Below, in pieces: positions 8,711 to 17,940 of a DNA stretch of 64,000 nucleotides. Origin of the DNA: Bacillus sp. V2I10. Lineage in GTDB: Bacteria > Bacillota > Bacilli > Bacillales > Bacillaceae. A program made the translations under genes and the position numbers. Position 1 is the first letter of the stretch, and each line of letters opens with the position of its first letter. The notes under the pieces were generated by a model. The model made no database searches, was not told the origin of the DNA, and saw only the letters and a program-made list of their open reading frames with translations. The stretch is taken from NCBI RefSeq assembly GCF_030817055.1, contig NZ_JAUSYV010000001.1:3806001-3870000 (forward strand). Direction: 5' to 3'.

Positions 8711-9466
8711 TTATTTGCTGATCATAATTTTTACATTGTGTTCCCTGAGGATTTCCTGAAACTTTGCGGGAGGTCTCCGGTCCGTTACAAGTACATGAAT
8801 CATTGAGAAATCAAAAGCACGATACTTGCTCTCTTGATTAAATTTGTTGTAATCCGCGAGCAAAAAGACTTGCTTGGAGCGTTCCGCAGCCGTTTTTTTA
8901 ATGATCCGGTCTTCTTTTGTCTCATAGTAAATCCCGTCTTCGCCAATGGCACAGGCCCCGATAAATGCTTTATCAAAAGTTATGCTTTCAATAGCCGTCC
9001 GAAATTCAGGCTCATAGAAAAAACGATGCGTTCTGTCTAATCTTCCGCCCAGCAGGTGGAAATCTGCATTCTCATTTTCCGAAAGGGATTCCGCGTTATC
9101 AAGCGAATGGGTATAAATCGTTGCAGGCGTCTCAAGGTGATCACACAAAAACTTTATTGTTGTAGAGACATCAAAGAAACAGAGATCATGGTTTCCAATC
9201 AACCCTGCACTGTATTTCCCTATCAAATGCTTTTCCTTTGAAAACGAAGTTAGCCGGTTTTTATAAGCCTGTATTTCTTCTTTTATAATCGGCAGTGCGA
9301 TGCCTCCGTGTGTTCTGACCGCTGCCCCCTGTTCTGCAAGCTTGACAATATCTCGTCTCGCAGTATCCCTTGAGATATGCAGCATTTCACAAATTTCATC
9401 ATTTGACAGCATTTGCTTTTCATTAAGAGCATGAAGAATTTTCAGTAAACGTTCTTCTTGGTACAT
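8711..9466 (-). CDS. DeoR-family transcriptional regulator
   Basis: 251 residues from MYQEERLLKILHALNEKQML: N-terminal winged helix (residues 5-57, ending ISRDTARRDIVKLAEQGAAV) and a C-terminal sugar-phosphate sensor domain of the DeoR type (FFDVSTTIKFLCDHL, FIGACAIGEDGIY, LLADYNKF). The ATG at 9466 is chosen because GGAGGTG lies just before it; the in-frame ATGs further upstream overlap that RBS. It likely represses its own operon with maa and responds to a phosphorylated sugar; the ligand is unknown. Confidence 0.85.
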   Translation of the reverse strand: MYQEERLLKILHALNEKQMLSNDEICEMLHISRDTARRDIVKLAEQGAAVRTHGGIALPIIKEEIQAYKNRLTSFSKEKHLIGKYSAGLIGNHDLCFFDVSTTIKFLCDHLETPATIYTHSLDNAESLSENENADFHLLGGRLDRTHRFFYEPEFRTAIESITFDKAFIGACAIGEDGIYYETKEDRIIKKTAAERSKQVFLLADYNKFNQESKYRAFDFSMIHVLVTDRRPPAKFQEILREHNVKIMISK

Positions 9467-9540
9467 CCTCTTCACCTCCATCATCATTTTAACTGATTAT
9501 AAGTGTTTTGTTAAGCATTTTTAAGTGATATGAAAACTCA

Positions 9541-9573
9541 AAAAAACAGCGCAATAAACCATGCGCTGTTTTT
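9541..9573 (-). terminator. Terminator after the aminotransferase
   Basis: AAAAAACAGCGC and GCGCTGTTTTT form a stem around a 10-base loop just past the aminotransferase stop. Confidence 0.8.
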
Positions 9574-9578
9574 CCCGT

Positions 9579-10943
9579 TTAATTCGTTTCGGTTATTCCA
9601 TTCAGCTCCCCTACAACCGTATCAACGATAAACACGGCGTCCTCTTCTTCAAGATTTAGAGGAGGGGATATTGCAAGTACGTTGTTATAGCCTGCTACAG
9701 TGGCGCCATTTTTCCCGATGATCAGCCCTTTTTCCATGCAAGAGGCAATCACTTTATTCACAAGTCCCGCATCCAGCGGTTTTTTCGTATCTTTGTTTTC
9801 AACCAGCTCGATACCGATCAGGAGACCTTTTCCTCTTACATTTCCAACAAAGGGATTATGCTGGAGACGTGATGTGAGTTCAGCTTTCATGCGTCCCCCT
9901 ACCTCGCTTGATCGTTCAAACAGCTTTTCATTTTCAAAGATTTCGATGTTCTTCAGGGCAAGTGCACAGGCAGCCGGATTTCCGCCAAATGTGTTTACAT
10001 GGCGGAAATAGTCATATTCCTCTGTTCCTTTAAAAGCTTCATAGATTTCTTTTTTAACCGCTGTAGCAGAGAGTGGCAAGTAGGCACTTGTGATCCCTTT
10101 AGCCATCGTAATGATATCCGGCTTCACTCCGTAATTCATGAATCCGAATGCTTTTCCGGTTCTGCCGAAGCCGCAGATGACCTCGTCAACAATGAGCAAA
10201 GCCCCATGCTTTTCGCACACTTCCTTTACACCTTTCATATAGTTCTCAGGCGGCATCAAAATGCCTCCGCCAGTTATAATTGGTTCCATGATCATCGCAG
10301 CAACCGTTTCGCTTAGCTCCCAGGTCATGGTCTGATCGATGGCCTGAACCGATTTTAGTTCAGCCGCTGCTGCATGATCTTCTTCAGGATAACGGTAGGA
10401 GTCCGGCGGCGGCACATGAATAAATCCCGGTGCCAGCGGCTCGTATTTATACTTCCTCTGCGCCTGACCGGTTGCAGCAAGTGAACCCATTGTATTGCCG
10501 TGATAGGCTCTGTACCTTGAAATAATTTTATAGCGTTCATGGCTGCCTGTTTGCTGATGATATTGGCGGGCAATCTTGAACGCTGTTTCATTTGCCTCAG
10601 ATCCGCTGTTGGAGAAAAAAATGACATAGTCTCCGCCAAGCATGTCATTCAGTTTTTCTGAAAGCTGAATAGCAGGCAGATGACTTTGTGTCAGCGGAAA
10701 ATAAGCAAGTTTCTTCAGCTGCTCATATGCAGCTTCCGCAAGCTCTGTTCTTCCATAGCCTGCATTTACGCACCACAAACCGGCCATGCCGTCTAAATAC
10801 TTTTTCCCATTTGCATCACTGATCCATGCGCCCTTTGCTTCCTCTGCAAGAATAGTCGCCTCTGGATTGAATGGCTTCATAGAATGCCAAAGATATGCCT
10901 CATCTTTTTGCAGGGAATCTCTTATATCTGTACTCTTTTGCAT
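9579..10943 (-). CDS. Omega-aminotransferase, probably beta-alanine / beta-aminoisobutyrate transaminase
   Basis: 454 residues of class-III PLP aminotransferase: GSEANETAFKIARQY, phosphate-binding YHGNTMGSLAATG, LLIVDEVICGFGRTG with the PLP-contacting Asp253, and Lys282 in MAKGITSAYLPLSA. The start at 10943 has AGGAGG 6-7 bases upstream; the ATG at 10949 is too close to it. It lies 18 bases after mmsA and downstream of the pyrimidine catabolic genes. It is therefore inferred to take the amino group from beta-alanine (uracil) or beta-aminoisobutyrate (thymine), giving malonate or methylmalonate semialdehyde. Acceptor (pyruvate or 2-oxoglutarate) cannot be read from sequence. Confidence 0.85.
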   Translation of the reverse strand: MQKSTDIRDSLQKDEAYLWHSMKPFNPEATILAEEAKGAWISDANGKKYLDGMAGLWCVNAGYGRTELAEAAYEQLKKLAYFPLTQSHLPAIQLSEKLNDMLGGDYVIFFSNSGSEANETAFKIARQYHQQTGSHERYKIISRYRAYHGNTMGSLAATGQAQRKYKYEPLAPGFIHVPPPDSYRYPEEDHAAAAELKSVQAIDQTMTWELSETVAAMIMEPIITGGGILMPPENYMKGVKEVCEKHGALLIVDEVICGFGRTGKAFGFMNYGVKPDIITMAKGITSAYLPLSATAVKKEIYEAFKGTEEYDYFRHVNTFGGNPAACALALKNIEIFENEKLFERSSEVGGRMKAELTSRLQHNPFVGNVRGKGLLIGIELVENKDTKKPLDAGLVNKVIASCMEKGLIIGKNGATVAGYNNVLAISPPLNLEEEDAVFIVDTVVGELNGITETN

Positions 10944-10961
10944 ATTCATCCTCCTTGTCTA

Positions 10962-12425
10962 TTAAAAATCAAATCTGGATGTAATCATTTTTTTGCGTGT
11001 ATAGAAGTTTACGCCGTCTTTGCCGTTAACATGTAAATCACCGTAGAAAGAATCCTTCCAGCCCGAAAATGGGAAGAAAGCCATCGTCGCAGGCACTCCT
11101 ACATTAATTCCAAGCATCCCTGCATCTGCCTCTTCTCTGAACGTGCGAATAGCCTGAGCATCCTTTGTGTAAATGGTCGCGCCGTTTCCATAGCGGGATT
11201 TTCGAATATATTCAAGGCCTTCATCTAAATTTTCCGCACGAAGCACACTGAGCACTGGTGCAAAAATTTCATCCTTTGCAATGGTCATCTCAGGTGTGAC
11301 CTTGTCAAAAATCGTGGCGCCTAAAAAATAGCCTTCTGTTTGATTCTCTATATCTCTTCGTCCATCACGCAGAAGAGTTGCCCCTTCTTCTATTCCTTTT
11401 TCAATATATCCCATGACTTTATTCAGATGAGTATCACGGATTACAGGAGTCAGAAGCACTTCTTCATCGAGTCCATTTCCCATCACCAAATCATCTGCTT
11501 TTTGCTTTAGGGTCTGCATAAATTGATCGCCGTATCCAACGACAACAACAGCGCTGCAAGCCATACAGCGCTGGCCCGCGCTGCCAAAAGCAGAGCTGAT
11601 AATATGCTGAGCCGCTTTATCAAAATCCGCATCCGGCATAACGACATGATGATTTTTTGCACCCGAGAGGGCTTGAACCTGCTTCCCTTTTGCAGCAGCT
11701 TTTTCATAGACATATTTAGCGACAGGCTGTGAGCCGACAAATGAAATCGCTTTAATATCCGGATGCTCCAATAACCCGTTTACAACGTCATGGCTCCCAT
11801 GAACAATGTTCAAAACACCGTCTGGAGCCCCTGCTTCCGTGAACATCTCAGCAAGCTTATTGGAAAGCAGCGGTGTCCGCTCAGATGGTTTTAAAACGAA
11901 TGTATTTCCGCATGCCACCGCAAGCGGGAACATCCACAAAGGAACCATCATTGGAAAGTTAAATGGAGTGATTCCGCCGACTACACCAAGCGGATAGCGG
12001 AACATTTCCGAATCCATCTCTTCAGCAATTCCAGATAAGGATTCACCCATCATTAAACTTGGTGCCCCAGCTGCAAACTCGACACACTCTATACCTCTTT
12101 GAACCTCCCCATAGGCCTCTTTATAGGCCTTGCCATTCTCAGAAACAATTAATTTGGCAAGCTCCGCATGATTTTCTGTCAATAGATGATGATATTTAAA
12201 TAGAATTCTTGCTCTTTTAGGAACCGGCATCAGCTTCCACGACTTAAATGCTTGTGCTGCTGCTTTTGCCGCCTGGTCTACATCTTCGGCGGTTGAGATC
12301 GGAACGGATGCAATCTTCTTCCCTGTTGCCGGATTTATTACGTCCTGCACTTCTTTTCCCGTCGCACTCACCCATTTTCCATTGATGAAATTTTTAATTG
12401 CGGCTGCTTCATTTGCAACTGTCAT
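10962..12425 (-). CDS. mmsA: CoA-acylating (methyl)malonate-semialdehyde dehydrogenase
   Basis: 487 residues from MTVANEAAAIKNFINGKWVS. Catalytic Cys287 is in SAGQRCMACSAV. The general-base Glu of ordinary aldehyde dehydrogenases is replaced by Asn258 in SGAKNHHVV, the known mark of the CoA-dependent MMSDH group (IolA/MmsA). It would convert the semialdehyde made by the neighbouring aminotransferase to acetyl-CoA or propionyl-CoA plus CO2, using NAD. AGGAGGG precedes the ATG; the upstream extension to 12494 has no RBS and overlaps the promoter. A motif shared with the pyrimidine operon lies about 66 bases upstream. Confidence 0.9.
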   Translation of the reverse strand: MTVANEAAAIKNFINGKWVSATGKEVQDVINPATGKKIASVPISTAEDVDQAAKAAAQAFKSWKLMPVPKRARILFKYHHLLTENHAELAKLIVSENGKAYKEAYGEVQRGIECVEFAAGAPSLMMGESLSGIAEEMDSEMFRYPLGVVGGITPFNFPMMVPLWMFPLAVACGNTFVLKPSERTPLLSNKLAEMFTEAGAPDGVLNIVHGSHDVVNGLLEHPDIKAISFVGSQPVAKYVYEKAAAKGKQVQALSGAKNHHVVMPDADFDKAAQHIISSAFGSAGQRCMACSAVVVVGYGDQFMQTLKQKADDLVMGNGLDEEVLLTPVIRDTHLNKVMGYIEKGIEEGATLLRDGRRDIENQTEGYFLGATIFDKVTPEMTIAKDEIFAPVLSVLRAENLDEGLEYIRKSRYGNGATIYTKDAQAIRTFREEADAGMLGINVGVPATMAFFPFSGWKDSFYGDLHVNGKDGVNFYTRKKMITSRFDF

Positions 12426-12452
12426 TGTTATCCCTCCTGATATTCTAAAATT

Positions 12453-12503
12453 ATGTACATTATCCCTCACAAAGCAGCGGCAATCATTAGACACTATGTA
12501 AAA
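12453..12503 (-). promoter_or_regulatory. mmsA promoter region with shared operator candidate
   Basis: On the minus strand TTTTACATAGTG (12492-12503) is followed 31 bases later by ATGTACAT (12453-12460). The same two blocks with 30-base spacing occur upstream of the beta-ureidopropionase gene. The arrangement suggests an activator site plus a -10-like region; binding by the local PucR-type regulator is inferred. Confidence 0.55.
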
Positions 12504-12534
12504 GATACGAGGGGAATAACGCTACAGTTTGATT

Positions 12535-12652
12535 GAAAAGTGGAACCGGCTGTTTAGCCCCGACAGGCAGATAAGAATTCGCCAGAAAAGTCCGGGTTTG
12601 ACTTTTTTTGCGAATTTGTTCTGACCGAGTGGCTAGGAGGTGGAACTGGACA
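12535..12652 (+). repeat. Structured interspersed repeat, copy 1 (GAATTC-core type)
   Basis: Starts GAAAAGTGGAACCGGC and ends GTGGAACTGGACA. The core is GAATTCGC...GCGAATTTG enclosing AAAAGTC...GACTTTT. It belongs to a family with at least seven full copies in this window, all in this orientation. It lies in the mmsA-pucR gap, antisense to both genes. Confidence 0.8.
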
Positions 12653-12654
12653 CC

Positions 12655-12779
12655 AAGAAAGGCGGAAACGCCCGTTTAGCGCAGGCAGAGAGATAAGGCT
12701 CCGACAGAAAAGGCACTTTTTGCCTTGCTGGCGTTTGAGCCGTTCTGGCCAAGGTGTTGGGCGGTGGAGCTGGACAATG
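12655..12779 (+). repeat. Structured interspersed repeat, copy 2 (AAAGGC-core type)
   Basis: Directly after copy 1: GAAAGGCGGAAACGCCCG opening arm, AAAAGGC...GCCTT core, closing arm TTGGGCGGTGGAGCTGGACA. CGCCC and GGGCG pair as the outer stem. It is followed at 12781-12800 by the first bases of a further, truncated copy. Confidence 0.8.
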
Positions 12780-12840
12780 TGAAATGTGGAACCGACTGTT
12801 TTGATGAAGAAATCATATTGGAAACGGCTACTTTTTAATT

Positions 12841-12945
12841 AATTCCTGGACTTTCATACTTAATTCCAAGACTTTCACAATTAATTCCCATACTTTCCAT
12901 GGTAATTCCGAGACTTTTATAATTAATTCCGTACAAATGTGAACA
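12841..12945 (+). repeat. 21-bp tandem array A (4 units plus a terminal half-matching unit)
   Basis: Units start at 12841, 12862, 12883, 12904 and 12925, each opening AATTCC and three of the first four continuing xxGACTTT. The last unit changes to AATTCCGTACAAATGTGAAC, which resembles the last unit of the second array at 36963. The array lies just 3' of copies 1-2 of the structured repeat and fills the mmsA-pucR gap. Confidence 0.8.
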
Positions 12946-12971
12946 ACTCGATTCACCAAACCAGGCAGAAA

Positions 12972-13000
12972 AAAGAGCACTCTTCCAAAGAGTACTCTGT
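12972..13000 (-). terminator. Terminator of the PucR-type regulator gene
   Basis: GAGCACTCTT and AAGAGTACTC pair with one mismatch; on the minus strand the stem is followed by TTTTTTC. Confidence 0.75.
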
Positions 13001-13004
13001 TCTC

Positions 13005-14627
13005 CTATTCAATTTTATGCTGGAGCGGAATGGACCCTTCTGTATTCATGATAAAATCATGAGCCATGAGCATAAATTCGAGGGCAAGTCTTCTGTCTGA
13101 GTTCATGAAGTTTTCCCCAAGCAGCAATTCTAGCTTTTCTATACGATGGTAAAGGGTTTGCCTTACAATAAATAATTTTTTAGATGTTTCTTGCTTAGAT
13201 CCGTTGCATGCTAAATACGTTTTTAAAGTAATCAGCATGTCCCCGTTGTATTTCCGGTCATATTCAATCACAGGCGCCAAATATTCATGAATCGTTTCTT
13301 CGAGATCACCGTGTTTTTTTAACAATGACATCATTCGATACATATGCAGGTCCTGATAAAAGTAGCTTTTTCCTTCTTTTGAAAGGGAGTCCTGCAGGGC
13401 AAGGGTTTCTTTGGCTGTTTGATAGCTTAGATGAATATTTCCAAGTTTGTCGGCAAACTTCCCGACACCAGTGGAAATAGAGGAGGTTCTGATCCGTTCT
13501 GATCCATTTCCTGAATGGATTCTTAAAAGGGCACCTTCCATCCGCTCTTTCCAATCCTGTTTGTGCCGTTTGTTTCCCACGATAAAAATGAGATGATGAC
13601 GGACTTCAACCGTAAATAAATGAAACCCAAATTGTTCAAATACCGTTCTGAACAAAAGCTTGAGATAGGTGCTGTCCACGTTTGGCGCCTGGCCCGACAG
13701 ATCAGGAGATAGCTTGCAAATACAGACTGCTCCACCATTCAAATGAAGTTTGGGATCAATAAAAGAAAGCTGTTCTTTGATAATTTCATCCGTGTATTCG
13801 CCTTCAAGCCAGTTTGTCAGCCATTCGCTTTCTTCTGCCATCTTTTTTTCTTTTACATATAAATCCCTCAGCAAATGCTGGGCAAATGCGTTAGCGGTTC
13901 TGTCTAAAATGAGCAGATCAAATTCGTTCAGTTCGCGGCAGTTAGCGATAATCAGCAGCTCGGCGTAGGTCTCGCCGAGAATCTGTACATTCTGACTTGC
14001 GATCTTGGATTTTATGTTTTCATCTCTATTCTTGATTTTCAAAAGCAGCGCTTCTTTTTCATTTCCCTTTGGCTCTGGGAAAAAATCAGCTTTATTTCCG
14101 CTTAATACAGCAATAACCTGAACCTCTAAATAGGCCTGGAGAAATTTCAGGATTTGCTCATAGTCTTCAATTTCAAGCAGCATCTTGTTTAGCTGCTGAG
14201 AATAATTTTCTAAATCAGAGAGAAGTTGATATTGTTTATTGATGATGAGGGAATGCACGTCTTGAGTAATTTCAACAAAGGGAACCTCTTGATGAAACAA
14301 AATGATAGGAAAATGGTGGTGATCTGCAAGTTCAATTACTGCTTCCGGAATACTGTGAATGTGTGTGCCCATTTCGATGCATAGACCGGCAGTATGCCTC
14401 TCGATCAATTGTCTCAGAAACGAAACAAAGTTTTGGGGATTATCTTTAAAGCCTAGACCCGTTGTAAGAATCAGCTCATGGCCATTTAATAGATTGCTGA
14501 TTTGGATCGATTCGACAATATGGACCCATTTCAATTGGCGGTGCAATCCTCTTGCACCAGCAATTACTTCAGTTTGGGCAAAATGCTTTCGATTTAAAAT
14601 TTCATCAATCGTTATGTATGATTTCAT
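13005..14627 (-). CDS. PucR-family transcriptional regulator (pyrimidine catabolism)
   Basis: 540 residues from MKSYITIDEIL. The N-terminal PucR ligand domain covers about 1-125 (NGHELILTTGLGF, GLCIEMG), then a GGDEF-like middle region, then a C-terminal PucR helix-turn-helix around 470-530 (KTYLACNGSKQETSKKLFIV, LYHRIEKLELLLG). ATG 14627 is preferred over GTG 14633, since AAGGGG precedes it by about 7 bases. PucR proteins usually activate purine or amino-compound catabolism; the position beside Pre/hydantoinase genes suggests control by uracil, dihydrouracil or beta-alanine. A partial match to the operator candidate overlaps its own promoter. Confidence 0.85.
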   Translation of the reverse strand: MKSYITIDEILNRKHFAQTEVIAGARGLHRQLKWVHIVESIQISNLLNGHELILTTGLGFKDNPQNFVSFLRQLIERHTAGLCIEMGTHIHSIPEAVIELADHHHFPIILFHQEVPFVEITQDVHSLIINKQYQLLSDLENYSQQLNKMLLEIEDYEQILKFLQAYLEVQVIAVLSGNKADFFPEPKGNEKEALLLKIKNRDENIKSKIASQNVQILGETYAELLIIANCRELNEFDLLILDRTANAFAQHLLRDLYVKEKKMAEESEWLTNWLEGEYTDEIIKEQLSFIDPKLHLNGGAVCICKLSPDLSGQAPNVDSTYLKLLFRTVFEQFGFHLFTVEVRHHLIFIVGNKRHKQDWKERMEGALLRIHSGNGSERIRTSSISTGVGKFADKLGNIHLSYQTAKETLALQDSLSKEGKSYFYQDLHMYRMMSLLKKHGDLEETIHEYLAPVIEYDRKYNGDMLITLKTYLACNGSKQETSKKLFIVRQTLYHRIEKLELLLGENFMNSDRRLALEFMLMAHDFIMNTEGSIPLQHKIE

Positions 14628-14659
14628 TCGCACACCCCTTTTTGATGTCGCTACTGTCT

Positions 14660-14690
14660 ATTATAATGAAGGGCATGTTTGAACACTATA
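14660..14690 (-). promoter_or_regulatory. Promoter of the PucR-type regulator, with half operator motif
   Basis: A perfect -10 (TATAAT, 14660-14665 on minus) lacks a good -35. CACTATA at 14684-14690 overlaps the -35 position and matches part of the TACATAGTG motif found at the mmsA and pydC promoters. This would fit autoregulation; inference only. Confidence 0.45.
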
Positions 14691-14753
14691 CGTTTGTCAG
14701 TTTTTCTCACAAAAAAGATAGGACAAATTCTGCCCTACCTCTGTCGAACGGTG

Positions 14754-14969
14754 TCATTTGAAGTTTTGAGACAGCAGCTTTGCTGAAAAATACTTTCTGG
14801 CATCCGCAGTTTTCACATGCATTTCAGCTGAATCGTTCTGATCCTTCTTATTTCTGAATGTAAGATAAGCACCGCTTAAATTTTCAGTTACGCGTGTGAT
14901 TTTGTAGCCCTGACCCAGATAAAAATCAATCTTATCTCTTTCAGACAGGTATTCCTGATAATCAGACAT
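14754..14969 (-). CDS. Unknown small protein in the pyrimidine cluster (71 residues)
   Basis: MSDYQEYLSERDKIDFYLGQ then GYKITRVTENLSGAYLTFRN: a charged, soluble protein with an alternating helix/strand look, no membrane segment and no cysteine. AAGGAGG precedes the ATG. It sits 15 bases after the NCS1 transporter stop and before the regulator gene, so it is very likely cotranscribed with the catabolic genes. I do not recognise its family. A small regulatory or transporter-associated role is possible, but nothing in the sequence shows it. Confidence 0.7.
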   Translation of the reverse strand: MSDYQEYLSERDKIDFYLGQGYKITRVTENLSGAYLTFRNKKDQNDSAEMHVKTADARKYFSAKLLSQNFK

Positions 14970-14984
14970 AAGGAGCCTCCTTGT

Positions 14985-16460
14985 TTAAATTTGCTCTGTT
15001 TGAACAGGGCCAACTGCGACGTTCGGTACGGATTCATCTTCAAGATCGATTGTCCAGTCATTTCCTACTGTTATGCCAAGATACTTTTGATCATCAGGAT
15101 CTTTTAATTCAGCTTGGGTATAGATCTCAAACCACCAATATTTAGCCAGGATGTAATAGGTGATGCAGCCGACCGCAAAACCTACAATAAATGAGTAGGA
15201 AGGGATAGCGGCTGCAGCTGCCCCGCCAAGGATCCACGCGATAAAGCCGGCAACGTTTATTCCTTTCATATATTTGTATTGACCCTCGGGTTCATAGAGG
15301 TCCTTCACATTCACTCTGCGCTTTCGAATCAAATAATAGTCAGCTACTAGAATACCGCAAATAGCAGACAGGATTCCTCCAACTATTAATAATATTCCAA
15401 TAATAACTCCAAATAAACTCCAAGGCTGAACGACAATTCCAATAAAACCGGCAACGGCTACACCTGCCCAAAAAGGAACCTTTGGCCCCCCGACGTTAGA
15501 GAAAATGACAGCCGCAGGAATCAGATTGGCAGAGGTATTTGTCGACCACTGCGCAAAAACAATCATAACCAATAAGATACCAAGAATAATGCCGGTTGCA
15601 GACTGCTGGAGGGCAACAACAGGATCATAGTTCGTCACAGCGATATAAGAAACAGCACCAATCACAACCATAAAGGTCTGAACGATTGGATAGGCAATTA
15701 AATTGCCGGCAATTTGGCTTTTGTTCCGCTTAAACCAGTTTTTTTCTAATTTAGGCGCTTTAACAAAACGGGAAAGCGATGGCATATCCGCAGCGAGTGT
15801 ACCCCAAAATCCCATGTTGGACATAATGACTACCATAAAAGCGGTAACAGCTGCTCCTCCGGTTACCGGATTTTCTACCCAGGACCATACGTTTCTGCCT
15901 TCCTGAAGGGCATGATCGGAAAGTGTAAAATACATCCAGCCAGAAATAATGATGATAACAGGCGCTGCCAGATCGGCAAATCGTTCAATCGCCTTCATTC
16001 CAAGAGCTGTATTGACAACTTGCAGGATTGCAAATATGAAGAAACAAACCATCCAATTATTAAAGCCAGATAAAGTAGCAAGGATGGCATTCATTGCACT
16101 CGCGCCAAAGTAAGTATTGACGCCAAACCAGCATGAAGCCACAAACCCCCGAACAACGGAAGGAATATGTGTCCCGATTGTCCCAAAAGGAGCCCTCATA
16201 TAAACAGGAAAGGATAACCCATGCTCAACTCCGATATCGCCAGTCAATGTCATTAAAAGACCAAGGGCTATCGAACCGATGATGGTTGCAGCAACAACCC
16301 AGCCAAGTGGAAGACTTTGTACACCGGCTCCTCCAATAGCAAATGCAGCCAGTACAACTGCCATCCCAACCCAGATTAAAGCAAAGCCCAGCGAACCAAT
16401 GTTTTTCTTGTGATGAGGAATCGGCAGCAAATCAGGAGACTTCAAATAATTTTTAGCCAC
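14985..16460 (-). CDS. NCS1-family cytosine/uracil/allantoin-type transporter
   Basis: 491 residues with about 12 membrane segments. Family features include GIGGAGVQSLPLGWV in the first helices, the VYMRAPFGTIG stretch, and NLIPAAVIFSNVGG. NCS1 proteins are Na+ or H+ symporters for nucleobases, hydantoins or allantoin. Here, between dihydropyrimidinase and a PucR regulator, uptake of uracil, thymine, dihydropyrimidine or hydantoin is the likely role. The GTG start has AAGGGG about 13 bases upstream, a little far. The C-terminus after residue 450 is acidic and cytoplasmic. Confidence 0.88.
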   Translation of the reverse strand: MAKNYLKSPDLLPIPHHKKNIGSLGFALIWVGMAVVLAAFAIGGAGVQSLPLGWVVAATIIGSIALGLLMTLTGDIGVEHGLSFPVYMRAPFGTIGTHIPSVVRGFVASCWFGVNTYFGASAMNAILATLSGFNNWMVCFFIFAILQVVNTALGMKAIERFADLAAPVIIIISGWMYFTLSDHALQEGRNVWSWVENPVTGGAAVTAFMVVIMSNMGFWGTLAADMPSLSRFVKAPKLEKNWFKRNKSQIAGNLIAYPIVQTFMVVIGAVSYIAVTNYDPVVALQQSATGIILGILLVMIVFAQWSTNTSANLIPAAVIFSNVGGPKVPFWAGVAVAGFIGIVVQPWSLFGVIIGILLIVGGILSAICGILVADYYLIRKRRVNVKDLYEPEGQYKYMKGINVAGFIAWILGGAAAAAIPSYSFIVGFAVGCITYYILAKYWWFEIYTQAELKDPDDQKYLGITVGNDWTIDLEDESVPNVAVGPVQTEQI

Positions 16461-16503
16461 TTACGCATATCCCCTTCCAATTGGTTATATCTTTGGATAT
16501 TTT

Positions 16504-17922
16504 TCAGATAGATATTTTTGCGTTTTCGCTCGTGTCAAGCAGCTCTCCATATTTAGCTCTCTTTTGATATTGCCCTCTGCCTGCCCTGCCGGCAAATTTC
16601 CTATCCCGTACGACGAATTCACCTCTTGATAGAACGGATACTGGCTCTCCTGTTACTTGCAGTCCCTCAAATGCGTTATAATCAACCGCCATATGGTGAG
16701 TTTCAGCAGAAATCGTCCGTTCTGCAGCGGGATCAAAAAGGACAAGATCCGCATCAGAGCCGACTGCAATCGTTCCTTTTTTAGGATAGAGACCGAATAG
16801 CTTTGCCGTTTTGGTGCTTGTCATATCCACAAATTGATTTAAAGATATTCTTCCTTTTTTCACGCCTTCAGAAAAAAGAATACTCAGACGATCTTCTATA
16901 ATAGGGCCGCCATTTGGAATTTTAGTGAAATCTCCTTTTCCCAAATCCTTTTGTCCTTTAAAATCAAAAGAACATTGATCAGACCCAAGAGTTTGCAGCA
17001 CTCCCGTTTTTAGCGCATTCCACAGCACATCTTGATGTTTCTTATCTCGGAGAGGCGGTGACCAGACATATTTTGCACCTTCAAAATCAGGCTTTTCCAA
17101 GTACGTTTGATCAAGTACCAAGTACTGAGGACATGTTTCCCCCCATACATCAAAGCCCTTACTTCTTGCTTCGGCAATTTTTTCAACAGCGTCAGCACAA
17201 GACACGTGTACAACATATAGCTGTGAACCAGCAAGCCCTGTTAATTGAGCAGCTCTGCCAGTTGCTTCGCCTTCCACTTCTGGAGGGCGTGTTAAGGCAT
17301 GGTAAATCGGGTCTGTCTTTCCTTCAGCAAGGGCTTTTTTAGTCAGATAATCAATGACATCACCATTTTCAGCATGAACCATGACAAGACCGCCAAGTTC
17401 TTTAGCCGTTAAAAGCGTTCGGAATAATGTTTCGTCGTCAGCCTGAAAAACGTTTTTGTAAGCCATAAAGACTTTAAATGAAGAAATGCCTTCTTCATTA
17501 ATCACAGCAGGAAGCTCGCCAAGTACGTCATCATTTATTTCAGAAATCATTAAGTGAAAACTGTAATCGATCACTGCTTTATCCCTGGATTTTTCATGCC
17601 ATATCTGAATGGCATCCTTCAAAGGTTTTCCTTTTTCGGTTAAACAAAAATCAATAACCGTTGTTGTGCCTCCAAAGGCTGCGGCCATTGTTCCGCTCTC
17701 AAAATCATCCTTTGTGACGGTTCCGCCAAAAGGCATTTCAAGATGTGTATGCGGATCTATACCGCCAGGAAAAACGTAGCACCCCTTTGCATCAACGATT
17801 TCTGCGTCTTCTTCAGGCAGATTGCAGCCAATCGCCGCAATTTGTTCCCCTTCCACTAAAATATCTGCTTTATACGTATCAGCAGCCGTGACGATTATGC
17901 CATTTTTTATTAATTTTTTCAT
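16504..17922 (-). CDS. hydA: Dihydropyrimidinase (D-hydantoinase)
   Basis: 472 residues counted from ATG 17922. With that start the metal ligands fall at the family's usual numbers: His58 and His60 (PGGIDPHTHLE), carboxylated Lys150 (ISSFKVFMAYKN), His183 (MVHAENGD), His239 (YVVHVSC) and Asp315 (TLGSDQCSF). This favours 17922 over GTG 17931, which is too close to GGGAGGG. The cytosolic enzyme opens dihydrouracil or dihydrothymine to the N-carbamoyl beta-amino acid. It follows preA by 19 bases. All active-site residues are present. Confidence 0.92.
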   Translation of the reverse strand: MKKLIKNGIIVTAADTYKADILVEGEQIAAIGCNLPEEDAEIVDAKGCYVFPGGIDPHTHLEMPFGGTVTKDDFESGTMAAAFGGTTTVIDFCLTEKGKPLKDAIQIWHEKSRDKAVIDYSFHLMISEINDDVLGELPAVINEEGISSFKVFMAYKNVFQADDETLFRTLLTAKELGGLVMVHAENGDVIDYLTKKALAEGKTDPIYHALTRPPEVEGEATGRAAQLTGLAGSQLYVVHVSCADAVEKIAEARSKGFDVWGETCPQYLVLDQTYLEKPDFEGAKYVWSPPLRDKKHQDVLWNALKTGVLQTLGSDQCSFDFKGQKDLGKGDFTKIPNGGPIIEDRLSILFSEGVKKGRISLNQFVDMTSTKTAKLFGLYPKKGTIAVGSDADLVLFDPAAERTISAETHHMAVDYNAFEGLQVTGEPVSVLSRGEFVVRDRKFAGRAGRGQYQKRAKYGELLDTSENAKISI

Positions 17923-17940
17923 CAGATCCACGCCCTCCCT

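Noticed and set aside
12535..12945. CRISPR array or leader in the mmsA-pucR gap
   Set aside because: The 21-bp units are directly adjacent with no unique spacers, and no cas genes are present.
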